Shown: positions 20,666 to 30,074 of the stretch, piece by piece
Position numbering within the stretch: position 1 is the stretch's first letter
Layout: each line of letters begins with the position of its first letter
Made by a program: the position numbers and the translations under genes
From: Epithemia pelagica
Taxonomy: Eukaryota; Bacillariophyta; Bacillariophyceae; Surirellales; Surirellaceae
Assembly: GCA_946965045.2 (NCBI GenBank)
Contig: OX337236.1
Span: 620,001-684,000 of the forward strand
Direction of reading: 5' to 3'
DNA: 64,000 nt
Notes under the pieces: generated by a model
What the model saw: only the letters and a program-made list of their open reading frames with translations
Told to the model about the DNA's origin: nothing
The model's database searches: none

Positions 20666-20824
20666 TGTCTTGTTCCAGTCGATACCTTATCCAACGTGCA
20701 AATTAAAAGATATTATAAGGCTAAACCACTAATGTAAGGATCCCCAAAATAGTAACCATGTAAACGGTAAAACCCCCAAAGATTTCCCATATCCGGGTTT
20801 TGTTCCCACGACCCGAATAAGACA
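20666..20824 (-). repeat. 5' LTR of element 1
   Basis: This 159-bp copy is identical to 14336-14494 on reading. As the upstream LTR on the minus strand it should carry the element promoter; the minus-strand reading has a TTATAATATC tract that could act as TATA. It sits 199 bp upstream of the ATG of the plus-strand methyltransferase gene. Confidence 0.93.
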
Positions 20825-21023
20825 GCATGTGGATCTTTTTCTGTTAGGGTATCTTTGTTCTTGTCGGACCGATCACACATCAAACGTTTATCTTTTTGAA
20901 CCATGCATCTCGTCCAAGTATTGACTGTTACAAGTTGGTGAAGAAGCACACTAACTACCAGCAAGAGCTTGAAATTCATACGGAAAGCAAGAGATTCGAC
21001 TCTGCTGTCAGCACCGTGTCCAC

Positions 21024-22823
21024 ATGGCATTCTTCCGTGGGTCGGCGATCCTCCTCCTGATGGGTATGGGAGGAGCTCGTCTTGTGATCACCTTGGCATT
21101 TCCAAACAATGGTGGTGGTCGAACGAGTCGGGGCTTCTTGTCCAGCCACCAGAGACCATCATTTGCCGGTGCGGCAACGATTCCTTCCTTCTTGCACTCT
21201 CCCGACCACCCCCCAACGACGTTGGCAGCAGCAGCACAACGATTGGAACCACATTCGGAATCGTCTTCTCCCAAGTCCAACAACAACAACAACAACACGA
21301 CCAAAAACGACGACTTGTCTAAATGGGCCCGACGGACCGCTCGAAAACGGCAACAAGTGGGAGCCCTATTGGACGAAATCCTGGAAACCCTTGTCCCAGA
21401 AACTTGGAAGGACGACGACAAGGACGACAAGCAGCCGCTCCTTCCCGGAGGATTGCCGTGGTGGAATGAAATACCCGTCTTGATGAGCGAATCTCCACGT
21501 GGGATGGATCCAAGTGTCGATTGGATTCGTTCGTCCCAACCAAACCATTCCACTAGCAACCAGACCCATCACTCCACACTGTCCAGCCACTCCAAGGACG
21601 ACACTTCCCACAGGCGTCGACACCAACGAGCCTTGCGCAAACAGTACGCCGTCGAGGCCTTTGTGCAGGTGGTACACCAAATCTTGGCGCCGACGGATCC
21701 CTCCTGGCAACCATGCGATGGACCGGACCAACCGTCCAAGTCCATACTACCCAACAACCACCGCAACCACCACCACAACCACAACAAGACAAGAATTGTG
21801 GTGGATGCCTGCTCGGGAGCCGGCAATTTGGCGCTTCCCTTGATCCAACACTGTTGTGTACAGCACCCAGACGGCGAGACTACTAGGGCCGTGGCCTCGC
21901 AAGTGTTGGCCATTGATGTCAATGATCGCGCACTGCAACAATTGCAGCACCGATATCGATATCAACAAAAAGAACAGCCAAACAAAGACCCACCAAACTC
22001 GGACCCCATTCGTCAAACAACACCAAACAAGTCCTTCTCATCATCATCAACAACAACAACAACAACAACTCGGGTACCGGAATTGCAAACGTGGTGTGCC
22101 GATTTGGCGTCTGTCACGTTGCCCGACGAGGCAGCCCTGGTGTGTTCCTTGCACGCCTGTGGGGCCGCCAGTGATTTGGCCCTCTGGTTGGCCACGCGCC
22201 ATGGGTTGCCCTTTGTGATCAGTCCGTGTTGTACCGCCAAAGCCTTGACGGTACGTCCCGACCCAAAGAATTTGGGTTCCACACCAACGACACGGACAAC
22301 TCCAAGCGACACCAACCACAACGACGACAAGGAGACGACAAAGGAGTTGGATATCGCAGCAACACAACGAAAACGACGATGGATGCCACCACCACCACCA
22401 CCACCACTCGACCAGGACTTGATGATGGTGTGGGACACCAAGGCCAGTCGTCAGCGCAGTGCCGCTCCTTCCGAGTTGATTCACTATCCTCGTTCGCGTT
22501 GGTTACGAACGACCTTGGAGCAAGTCATGAATCGAACCACGGACTCGGGTGCAGAGAATCTATTAGGTACGACACAAACGAGCGCCAGGACAGTGGAGGA
22601 CCAATACGCCCTCTTGGCCAAGGTGGCTGATGTTGGTTTGGGTCCGCAAACACCCCAAGAACAACGAATTCATCAACAACAAGCCAAATGGATCATTGAA
22701 TGCGATCGTCTAGTCCATGTTGTGGAAGAGCATGACTATCACGTCCAATTGTGGCGCATTCGCGGTCATGAAGGATATGGCAAAGCCGAACTCTTGGTGG
22801 GTATACCATCCTCGCCGCACTGA
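21024..22823 (+). CDS. GSTCD-like methyltransferase with possible plastid presequence
   Basis: The protein has 599 residues. An N-terminal hydrophobic stretch ends at VITLAFPNN, resembling a signal peptide with the A-F cleavage motif of diatom plastid precursors, followed by a basic, Ser-rich stretch. The core has RIVVDACSGAGNLALPLIQ near 258-275 (SAM loop), LAIDVNDRALQQL, then VCSLHACGAASDLALWLA and FVISPCCTAKAL. HACG...D and PCC are signatures of the PF13679-type methyltransferases found in GSTCD and METTL25. The end (WIIECDRLVHVVEEHDYHVQLWR) fits the GSTCD C-terminus. The substrate is unknown. Low-complexity Asn/Thr inserts interrupt the fold. Its promoter is now bounded by the LTR of element 1. 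Confidence 0.8.
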   Translation: MAFFRGSAILLLMGMGGARLVITLAFPNNGGGRTSRGFLSSHQRPSFAGAATIPSFLHSPDHPPTTLAAAAQRLEPHSESSSPKSNNNNNNTTKNDDLSKWARRTARKRQQVGALLDEILETLVPETWKDDDKDDKQPLLPGGLPWWNEIPVLMSESPRGMDPSVDWIRSSQPNHSTSNQTHHSTLSSHSKDDTSHRRRHQRALRKQYAVEAFVQVVHQILAPTDPSWQPCDGPDQPSKSILPNNHRNHHHNHNKTRIVVDACSGAGNLALPLIQHCCVQHPDGETTRAVASQVLAIDVNDRALQQLQHRYRYQQKEQPNKDPPNSDPIRQTTPNKSFSSSSTTTTTTTRVPELQTWCADLASVTLPDEAALVCSLHACGAASDLALWLATRHGLPFVISPCCTAKALTVRPDPKNLGSTPTTRTTPSDTNHNDDKETTKELDIAATQRKRRWMPPPPPPPLDQDLMMVWDTKASRQRSAAPSELIHYPRSRWLRTTLEQVMNRTTDSGAENLLGTTQTSARTVEDQYALLAKVADVGLGPQTPQEQRIHQQQAKWIIECDRLVHVVEEHDYHVQLWRIRGHEGYGKAELLVGIPSSPH

Positions 22824-22993
22824 ATGAAGCGAATCAAAGCAATTTGTGACATGGACACTCAAACAAGGCTACCCCGACCAATGCTTGGAAAAGAATATCT
22901 ATTGGATGAGTTTAACTATCATTGTGAAAGGACGCTCCATCCCCAGAGCTACTCCACTGTACTTCTCCATACAAAAAAAGTGTTCAACCTTTT

Positions 22994-24055
22994 TTAAATT
23001 TCAGAAGCGGCAAGAGTGGACTGGCCCACTACGGATGGTTTGTACACAAAGTTGAAGCTGCAGTCATGCACATGGGCAAAGGTGGGGTTGCCACTGGCAC
23101 GGAGTTGGAAACACAACAAGGTTTCAAAGTCGGCATGCCACGTCTGGGCATGCTTGTACGACGGCACCTCTTCTTGGACCGGACCCCCCGTGGCGGCGAC
23201 CCGACCCACCACAATGGTGACGGCATCGGCATGGGCGTTGCAGCAGCATCGTGGATCGTCATCGTCATAGGGGCAGCACAACCCGCAACTGCGTTGCAAC
23301 CAACCCTCATGATCGCCACCCACAGCAATATCGGCCATGGATTCAAAGGACGTCATGGCCAGACCCGACGTGGCAAAAGGCTTGACGGTGAGATTCCGTG
23401 ACAATCTGGTTGACAAGGTCGCGGTCGGAAAGAGACAGTTGGTTGGCCAGACCCAGCAAGGAGAGTTGAGCTTCGGTAATGGCTTGATTGGCATAGGCCG
23501 TTTCGACGGGTCCCTGGCGGTTTAATCCACTGTGTTCCACAAAGGAGAAGGAACAATCCTTGGCACTGGCAAAGTTGGCAAAGCCAGACTTGCGGAGACG
23601 GTCGCACAGATCTTGTTCAAAGGCCTCATGAAGGCTGGCAACGTTGGTGGTCTGATGGGTGGCCCCAAAGCCAAGGGCATCCTTGTAGTATTGGACTTGG
23701 ACTTGCGCATTGATAAAGGCTGCTTCTTCCTTGTCCTGCTTGTTTTCCGTTGTGGTCCACCAAAATGAGTCGGCGGGAATGGTTGAAAATCCCCGAGCGT
23801 CCAAGCTGGCAATCTCTTTTGCCCCGCCGTGTCCAATCCCAAGGCATGGTTGTACGCGGCCACGACTTGCTGGGACACGTACTGGACTTGTTGGGGGCTG
23901 ACCATATCGTGAAGACCACCAATGACAATGCGAGTATTGTACGTTTCCGTGGCGGCACTGTCCAGAAAGCTCCCAATCGCGGAGCGGAGATTAAACTCGG
24001 CTGCGGCCGTGTAAGAAAGGAGAGATGCAAAGGCAAGGATTGAGATCTTATTCAT
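22994..24055 (-). CDS. secreted protein with two related Cys modules, broken by two single-base shifts
   Basis: The ATG at 24055 starts a clear signal peptide ending TAAA before EFNL. Reading runs in one frame to about 23822, then continues only in another frame to about 23390, then returns to the first frame until the stop at 22994. The net shift is zero. The first break sits on a CCCC run (23822-23825); the second lies in 23384-23402. Two halves are related: both end in a leucine-rich helix followed by a Cys-Ser-Phe-x-Phe-Val strand, so the gene arose by internal duplication. I do not recognise the family; similar secreted repeat proteins are common in diatoms. The breaks may be assembly errors or real lesions; no intron of normal size explains them. 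Confidence 0.6.
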
Positions 24056-24917
24056 GGTTCGTTCGTTTTGCTCTTGTCTTTCAAAAGTTACCCGGTTTGG
24101 ATTTGTGGCTTTTGGAAATTGTGAGCGCAATCCATTTGGAGAAGAGAACTGATTTGGAGAAGAGAAGTGTTGGCTATAGCGGACTCTTTGTCCGAGAGTA
24201 TGGTACTGTTCGAACGTGGATCTACACACTGTTTGGTGGTTCTCCCAACGTGGTGGGACCAGAGTACACCACGATCAAAGACAACCGGGTTGTTCGCAGT
24301 TTGTTGGTCTCATTGGTTGATGAAAACAACAACCAACTGTGAACAACACGGTTGTCGTTACGACGATTCACAGAGTTTCTGTTGGGGGTGGATTGGTATC
24401 GTGGGATAGAAAGCTGACAGATGCAATGCTTGGATTGGAGGATGACTGTGCCTTTCCCCATTTGGTTGGCCGACTACCAATCAACACAATCTCTTTCCCG
24501 TGATACGGGGCAATAAGTCCCTGCTCCTATACTCTACAGAGGTCCTGATTGGTTCCAATATGACGCCGTGACCTCTTCTTTTTGGAAAAAAATGATTAGA
24601 GGATCATCACACAACCCTGGGATGTGTGCAAGACAGTACTTTAGCGCTCTGATGGAGACAGTTCGGTTGCAGTCTCGAGGTAACCTGATTGCTCTCGAGG
24701 GTTTCGATTGTCAATTGATTTACGTTCGAAACTGTGGTTATCAAATTTGATTGGTGGATTACACTTTCCCACGGGACCACACATGGTTTCGATCGCTCTT
24801 ACCTGGACAAATAGAGGAGGTAGCATTTGGGATTACACATTTTATATACACTCCAGCTATCTACCTAGAAGCCGATACGATGCCACCTGTTTGAAACCAT
24901 AACTCTCTAGAAGTACT
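24056..24917. other. 862-bp gene-free stretch
   Basis: No convincing coding frame is present. A short direct duplication (ATTTGGAGAAGAGAA, twice) lies near 24135-24167. The bases next to 24055 should hold the promoter of the secreted protein gene; those next to 24918 are the 3' flank of the TIR gene. Confidence 0.5.
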
Positions 24918-25712
24918 TTATTTCCTTTTATAGTATGGACAATGTTTTCTCCATGTTTTGAGAAACTTTTTCTCTGGTAGCGGTTGGGCGTCATCGCCCG
25001 ATATGAGTTGACGGATGGATACATGCAAGCCAGTGGCAAAGTCCTCCAACCCTGTATATTCCTTGGAGAGGGTGGCACAACCCCCACCTAGATTCAGACC
25101 CTGGTAAGCATCCATGTTCTTACAGTGGCCAGGATCCATACCTTGACAGAATATGATGCGCAGTATGAAATCAGGGTCATTTTGTTGGGGATAAAGTACC
25201 GTATACAGTTGCATGAGGCTTTGATTGGATTTGTGGAAATTGCGCGAGAGGAAAACGAGAACGACATTAGAGTGCCACAGGGAATGTCGAAAGTCCTTGG
25301 AGCAGCCAAGATTCTCTGAAATGGATGGATCAAGTTGATTCACAGGCGAGTCATCGCCCACCACAAAAAATGAGTATCTGTAAAGTTCCCTCAAGGTTCT
25401 CGTCAGCGGCAGGGCCAGATCTTCTCTATTGCCTTTGTCTCCTGACAAAACGAAGCAATCTTCACATTCACGACCTTGTTCTCTGCCATCAACGGCATCT
25501 TCAAGATAGATGAACTTTGACAACAGCCGCTCGTCAGTTGATTTTCTAGCATCCAAAAAGTTTGGACCTGTCAGATCTGGCAAGGTTGACGTTGAACACT
25601 CATTCTTTTCGATCTCATGGTCGTCATCAGTTGCTGAGTCAGATGATGCGACAGTTCCTGCCTCTATCTCCGTATCGTCAAAGAAAGCCGAACCGCTGAT
25701 GTCGTTCCCCAT
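24918..25712 (-). CDS. TIR-domain protein with substituted catalytic glutamate
   Basis: The protein has 264 residues from the first in-frame ATG (25712); an in-frame stop lies further upstream, although an upstream exon cannot be excluded. An acidic, Ser-rich N-terminus (about 1-75) precedes a domain that reads as TIR: a first strand DCFVLSGDKG, a helix LPLTRTLREL, a second strand FFVVGDDS, then LWHSNVVLVFLSRNFHKSN and QSLMQLYTVL, then FILRIIFCQG. Plant and SARM1-type TIRs have Glu in the helix after the S-x-x-Y/F-x-x-S strand; here the equivalent position reads Gln (MQL). If the alignment is right, NAD cleavage is unlikely and a scaffold role is more probable. Assignment rests on pattern only. 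Confidence 0.55.
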   Translation of the reverse strand: MGNDISGSAFFDDTEIEAGTVASSDSATDDDHEIEKNECSTSTLPDLTGPNFLDARKSTDERLLSKFIYLEDAVDGREQGRECEDCFVLSGDKGNREDLALPLTRTLRELYRYSFFVVGDDSPVNQLDPSISENLGCSKDFRHSLWHSNVVLVFLSRNFHKSNQSLMQLYTVLYPQQNDPDFILRIIFCQGMDPGHCKNMDAYQGLNLGGGCATLSKEYTGLEDFATGLHVSIRQLISGDDAQPLPEKKFLKTWRKHCPYYKRK

Positions 25713-26091
25713 TGGCAACGAGGATATGTGCTCTATTGATGGAATGCAGAGTTCAGAAAATCTTATTTCGCGCTGGGAATTCAAAATATATCTTTCAAAG
25801 ACCTATAATGTCTTATACTACGTAGCGTTTCATAGCATAGTATCTTAGCCGACGCCAGACGCAATAAAAGGAAGGGGCCAAAATCCGCGATCGGGATGAT
25901 TCGGGAGATATCTTGCGGCGTTGGACCCTTCCACCCCTCCAGTCACGTCGCCACGAAGACTATTTTTGGCTTATTCGCTGTTCTTTTTCTGGGTGTACTT
26001 GTACTTTGTATTGAGTCAAAAGAGGTTTTTTCAGAGGGGAGTGAAGAGGAGAGAAAGAGAGAGACTGGAGAACCAGCCTTTATTTTATTAG
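25713..26091. promoter_or_regulatory. upstream region between divergent TIR and TPR genes
   Basis: The 379-bp interval separates the ATGs at 25712 (minus) and 26092 (plus). It contains a short frame at 25896-26114 with a hydrophobic segment, which overlaps the start of the TPR gene in another frame; I treat it as chance. GA-rich sequence precedes 26092. Confidence 0.4.
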
Positions 26092-27762
26092 ATGGTAGAG
26101 GGAATCAGGAATGAGCAAAGGGGGGAACAGTTTTCCGACAAGGACGCCTCATCATCATCCTCTCAGCCAATAATAATACCCTCGACGACAACACCACCGT
26201 TGCCAGCAACCAACCAGACGAAGAATAATCCAGAACTTCCAGCCAGTCCGTTTTTGACAACTTCGGATATCATTCGTCATTTGAACAAAGCATTGGCAGA
26301 AACACCAGGACCACCACCTTCACAGTTGCTGCACAATGGCCCTGACAGTTTGAAAGGCGACCATGATTTGGAGGAGGAGGAGGACGACGACAATGATGAT
26401 GATGAAGCAGAAGTGAATTCTGCTCGACTTGACGAGCATCCGAAAAATGACCAATCGGCCTGGTCTCAATCATCTCCTCTTGCAACGTCTCAAGCAGCAC
26501 CTCAATTTGAGTTGCAACGTCGTTTACCGGATGGTTCGACGCGTCGTGTGACCGATTCCGAACAAGAGGCGGCCGATTTGGAGTCCAAATTGCAACAAGT
26601 GGCGGCTCAAATATCGCAATTGCCACCACCACTGCAATGGGAATGGATTCAATCGCAAAAGGCCTATGGCAATCAATTGTTTTCCGCCAAACACTATGCC
26701 CCAGCCATTGATGTCTATTTGACCTGTGTCATGATGACCAAAAATTTGCAAACCGAGACGATCCACAAGGAGAGCGGTGAGCCACAACAGTCGAGTGCCA
26801 ACTTGGACAGCAGTGACACGGAACCTCCATCCGAGTCAAGTGAATCCTTGTATCTGCCTACGGATCCGGTCGAGTACAATGTATTGTTTTTGCAGCTCAT
26901 GAACAACATGGCACAATCTGCCTTGCACTTGTCGTGGTATCACAAGGCGATTCAATTTGCCAATTTGGCCTTGGAAGAACTCCAACCACCAGAATCGTTG
27001 TCAGTGGCAGCGGAATCTGTAGTCCCAGTCGAGCTGTGGTTTCCCTTGGCCAAGCTGTATTTCAAACGAGCCAAGGCACATCGATTGCGTGGACACTATC
27101 GTCAAGCCAAACGGGACTTGGACGTGGCCGAACAGTATCTGGTGCAACAACCAAAACAACAACAACCAACGGCCCAGCAAAACTCGACAGGACAAGAGCA
27201 ACAACAAGAACCAATCGCCACCTCCCGTAGCTCCACGACAGTGGCTCTGCAGGAAATTGCCCGAGAACGACAATTGATTGTTCGACATGAAACCGAAGGA
27301 CGCAACAACCATCGACGACAACGACAAGGAATGCAACACTTACTGGGTGGTGGTGAAATCAAACGGGGCGATGATCGACAAAATCGGAAACAGGCATTTG
27401 TTCCAACCCAAACTCGCACGCAAACCAACCAAGGTTTGAAAACATCAACGACACCATTGTACGACGACCATGGACCAAGCCACGAAACGAGACAGAACCG
27501 CCGTGGCTATTCGTCTCTCAAGGCACCAACTCCAACCAAACGGCAAACCATGTCGCGAGAACACGGAACCAATACAACCGAGACGCAAATGGAGGAGGAG
27601 GACGATTCGTTGCGCCTGTCGTATTGGCAATGGTACATGATGGTGATTGGGAAACTTGCGGAAGAACTGCTGGTGTGGTTGGGGGACGAAGAATTTGTCG
27701 AACGGCGAAGAATCCAGCAACAGCAACAACAGGAATACGCGGACCGATGCAAACAAGCATAG
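26092..27762 (+). CDS. TPR-repeat protein with low-complexity arms
   Basis: The protein has 556 residues. Residues 1-150 are Ser/Thr/Pro-rich with a Glu/Asp run. A TPR-like helical region spans about 180-350: SQKAYGNQLFSAKHYAPAID starts the first unit, the middle unit has NNMAQSALHLSWYHKAIQFA, and the third FKRAKAHRLRGHYRQAKRDL. This three-unit arrangement resembles co-chaperone TPR domains (FKBP/TTC4 class), but no partner domain is present. The C-terminal third is basic, Gln-rich and ends with a Trp-rich helix and a Glu/Arg/Gln coiled segment. I cannot assign a function beyond protein binding. Confidence 0.75.
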   Translation: MVEGIRNEQRGEQFSDKDASSSSSQPIIIPSTTTPPLPATNQTKNNPELPASPFLTTSDIIRHLNKALAETPGPPPSQLLHNGPDSLKGDHDLEEEEDDDNDDDEAEVNSARLDEHPKNDQSAWSQSSPLATSQAAPQFELQRRLPDGSTRRVTDSEQEAADLESKLQQVAAQISQLPPPLQWEWIQSQKAYGNQLFSAKHYAPAIDVYLTCVMMTKNLQTETIHKESGEPQQSSANLDSSDTEPPSESSESLYLPTDPVEYNVLFLQLMNNMAQSALHLSWYHKAIQFANLALEELQPPESLSVAAESVVPVELWFPLAKLYFKRAKAHRLRGHYRQAKRDLDVAEQYLVQQPKQQQPTAQQNSTGQEQQQEPIATSRSSTTVALQEIARERQLIVRHETEGRNNHRRQRQGMQHLLGGGEIKRGDDRQNRKQAFVPTQTRTQTNQGLKTSTTPLYDDHGPSHETRQNRRGYSSLKAPTPTKRQTMSREHGTNTTETQMEEEDDSLRLSYWQWYMMVIGKLAEELLVWLGDEEFVERRRIQQQQQQEYADRCKQA

Positions 27763-28231
27763 AGTGGTATTTGTCTGGGCGACCGTGGCGCGTCGGCTGT
27801 GGTTCCAAGCGATGCTACTGTGTGTCACACCGTGTCACAACAGAGCCACAACAGATGGGCCACACTGTGCCAGCAATCGCCACCACGACATGCCCAAAAA
27901 GTATACAAAGATGCTATTAGAGAAGAATGAATATAGGTGTTCTCAGTCTATAAACCTGTGCCAGGATACCCTGGCCTTTTACCGCTTCGGTTTATAACGT
28001 ATGGCCACAATCCAGATCGACTCATGTTCTTCTTCTTCTTGTTGGCGAACACCAACGACTGTTTCGCGTTTTCTTCTCGCTCGAAATACGACAACACCAA
28101 GAGATCAAATCATAACACACAAGACAACTCTTGGAGTATCGGGAACCGTGGTGTCGTTCCGGAACTCGACAATACAATCAATCTTCTACTATACTAGACA
28201 CAGCCAAACGACGACAACGACAGCAGAGGAA
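27763..28231. other. convergent intergenic region
   Basis: This 469-bp stretch holds the 3' ends of the TPR gene (plus) and the DnaJ gene (minus). No gene or structured element was seen. Confidence 0.5.
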
Positions 28232-29731
28232 TTACAATTCCTCGTGACCAGCTTGTTGTGCTGGTTGCTGCTGTTTCTGTCGAGCCCGTAATTCTTGATT
28301 GGACACACGAGAGGGAGGCACATAGGTTCCATTGAGGGCTTGTTGGATATGAATCTTGTCCATTTCATCGGAACATAGTCCACACGTTAAGGAACAGACT
28401 TCGGCCATGAATCGTGGATTTTCCGTACATTGATTGTCATTGTCCCAAAAGGCACAATGTCCGGACAAATCAAAGCAGGTTCGTAGCGGAATGGCCATGA
28501 TTTGGGGCGACGTGGCATTCAAGACTTTGAATTGCAACAAGGCACTGTTTTCCGTCATTTTGTACCGTCCCGGAGAATCCTTGCGGGCATCGACGCGCTT
28601 GTCGCGAACGTACCATTCATGTGTCAAGCGTGTATAATGCCCCTTGATTTCGCCGGGATCCACATGCGAAAATTTCAAATGAGCCTTGGTGCGATCAATC
28701 CAATAAATTTCGACCGGATAATTGTGATAATTGACAAATTGCAGTTCGACTTGCACTCCGGACCAGACCCAATTTTGCAACTTGTCTCGTGAATTGGTTG
28801 TGATCGAGGCCCACTGGTCGTCAATCGATTGACCCTTTTTGCCCAAGAGAAAAATGGGTTGTGTCAAGGATTGACCCTTGGGCAACTTTAATTTTTGCGT
28901 CAGTTCATTTTGATTGTGGTAACGAATCATGACAGTTTGTAAAATATCTTCCCACCAAATGGATTGAGGAGACATGCCGGCAAAGGGAAAGGGAAAGACC
29001 ATTTCGTCCATGACATGTTCTTCCAAACGCGGATTGACGGCGGCAATCAAGACGTGGCGTTCCAAAACATCATTTTCCATTAACACGGTTTGAAATTGTT
29101 CCCAACTGACAATGTGCATTAACCGAGATTGCGCTCGTTTGACTTCGGGTTTTTCCTTGAGTTTTGGCTTGGGTCGTTCGTAAAACTGACGACCACCATT
29201 GTTAAAGAAATGAAAGTGAAAGCCACCCCCCTGACTTGTCCACTGTTGTTGTTGTTGATGATGATGTCGATGATGACCACTATTGTTATTGTTGGTATTG
29301 GGCACTCTTCCACTTCGATCGTATTGGCGACGAGAATTGGGATCACTCAAGACTTCAAAGGCCTGGACCACTTGTTGAAAGGCTTGAGCCGCTTCTTCTG
29401 CCGGAATATCAGGATTCTTGTCGGGATGGGTATCCAAGGCCTTTTTCCGGTAGGCACGTTTGATTTCCTGTTTCGATGCTTGACGAGGGACACCCAAAAT
29501 TTGATACAAATCCGACGAGGATTGTGCCGACACCAAGATTCTGAGAGTGACCGTGTCACGAAAGAGAAAAGACCCCGAAAGAGACTCGTCCACAAGTGAC
29601 CAACACAACCAACAATAGCCGATCCGGCGGATCAGCAACCCAAGAACGGATGCCGACATGACAAGAACAACCCGAAGATTCAAGGGATGACTACCGTGTT
29701 GGTTTGAATACATTCTCTTCATGGCCCTCAT
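28232..29731 (-). CDS. ER-lumenal DnaJ protein with VHL-like and ShKT domains
   Basis: The protein has 499 residues. A hydrophobic segment (about 20-40) serves as signal or anchor. The J domain (about 73-140) has YQILGVPRQASKQEIKRAYR and the HPD motif in DTHPDKNPD. After a His/Gln/Gly-rich linker and a thioredoxin-like stretch, about 330-395 resembles the VHL beta domain: VELQFVNYHNYPVEIYWID, then HEWYVRD, which keeps the His-x-Trp pair of the hydroxyproline pocket. A six-Cys ShKT module follows (CFDLSGHCAFWDNDNQC to CSLTCGLC). The C-terminus HEEL resembles an HDEL/KDEL retrieval signal. Together these suggest an ER Hsp70 partner for secreted, possibly hydroxyproline-containing, clients. It is divergent from an Hsp20 gene. 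Confidence 0.85.
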   Translation of the reverse strand: MRAMKRMYSNQHGSHPLNLRVVLVMSASVLGLLIRRIGYCWLCWSLVDESLSGSFLFRDTVTLRILVSAQSSSDLYQILGVPRQASKQEIKRAYRKKALDTHPDKNPDIPAEEAAQAFQQVVQAFEVLSDPNSRRQYDRSGRVPNTNNNNSGHHRHHHQQQQQWTSQGGGFHFHFFNNGGRQFYERPKPKLKEKPEVKRAQSRLMHIVSWEQFQTVLMENDVLERHVLIAAVNPRLEEHVMDEMVFPFPFAGMSPQSIWWEDILQTVMIRYHNQNELTQKLKLPKGQSLTQPIFLLGKKGQSIDDQWASITTNSRDKLQNWVWSGVQVELQFVNYHNYPVEIYWIDRTKAHLKFSHVDPGEIKGHYTRLTHEWYVRDKRVDARKDSPGRYKMTENSALLQFKVLNATSPQIMAIPLRTCFDLSGHCAFWDNDNQCTENPRFMAEVCSLTCGLCSDEMDKIHIQQALNGTYVPPSRVSNQELRARQKQQQPAQQAGHEEL

Positions 29732-30074
29732 GTTCTCTCTCTCGCTCGCTCTGCGTAGGCGATGCCGAAAAAATGACCCCAGAATTGCCAGCCGTTATGG
29801 GGGTCATTCATGTGGAGAGACTCAAAAGCGACTTGTCTGGGGACGAACGAAGTTACGGGACTGAAAGTGAGACCCGAAAGACAGGAAGTTCATGGAATCC
29901 AGACGAAAGCGTTGGATCGAAGACGATGTAAATCGAAGTTGAATCCCACCACGTGGCATAACTTTCAGACCCGCACCCCGCTGTGTTGTTGTCTCACAAT
30001 TTTACAATCTCACAAAAAACAAACACAGTCTATCACCAACGTTCCAGAACCAATCCCATTCTTGCAACAACAAC
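29732..30074. promoter_or_regulatory. shared divergent promoter of the DnaJ and Hsp20 genes
   Basis: The 343-bp interval separates ATGs at 29731 (minus) and 30075 (plus). It has a perfect 9-bp inverted repeat, AATGACCCC (29772-29780) and GGGGTCATT (29800-29808), with a 19-bp spacer, 41-77 bp from the DnaJ ATG, so it could be an operator or an mRNA hairpin. CCACGTGG (29949-29956) is a palindromic G-box/ACGT core of the type bound by bZIP factors of the unfolded-protein response. GAA/TTC triplets near 29881-29905 are not spaced as a standard heat-shock element. Confidence 0.5.

Larger units (their letters stand above)
14336..20824 (-). mobile_element. Ty1/copia LTR retrotransposon, CoDi-like (element 1), intact
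   Basis: The element is 6489 bp, transcribed on the minus strand. Its two 159-bp LTRs are identical by eye and have TGTC...GACA ends. Four bases GCAT flank both sides as a short target duplication. Order in the transcript is LTR, gag, pol (protease, integrase, reverse transcriptase, RNase H), LTR, as in Copia. Both frames are open apart from one UGA between them. Identical LTRs and intact frames mean a very recent insertion. A candidate primer site (TTTATCAGACCC) follows the 5' LTR but I cannot assign its tRNA with confidence; a short GCGGGGAC purine tract precedes the 3' LTR. Confidence 0.93.

Noticed and set aside
25896-26114. Short plus-strand frame with a hydrophobic segment before the TPR gene
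   Set aside because: It overlaps the TPR start in another frame and has no splice signal that joins it in frame to a known domain.
29881-29905. Heat-shock element upstream of Hsp20
   Set aside because: GAA and TTC triplets are present but their spacing (1 and 3 nt) does not match the inverted nGAAn units needed for HSF binding.
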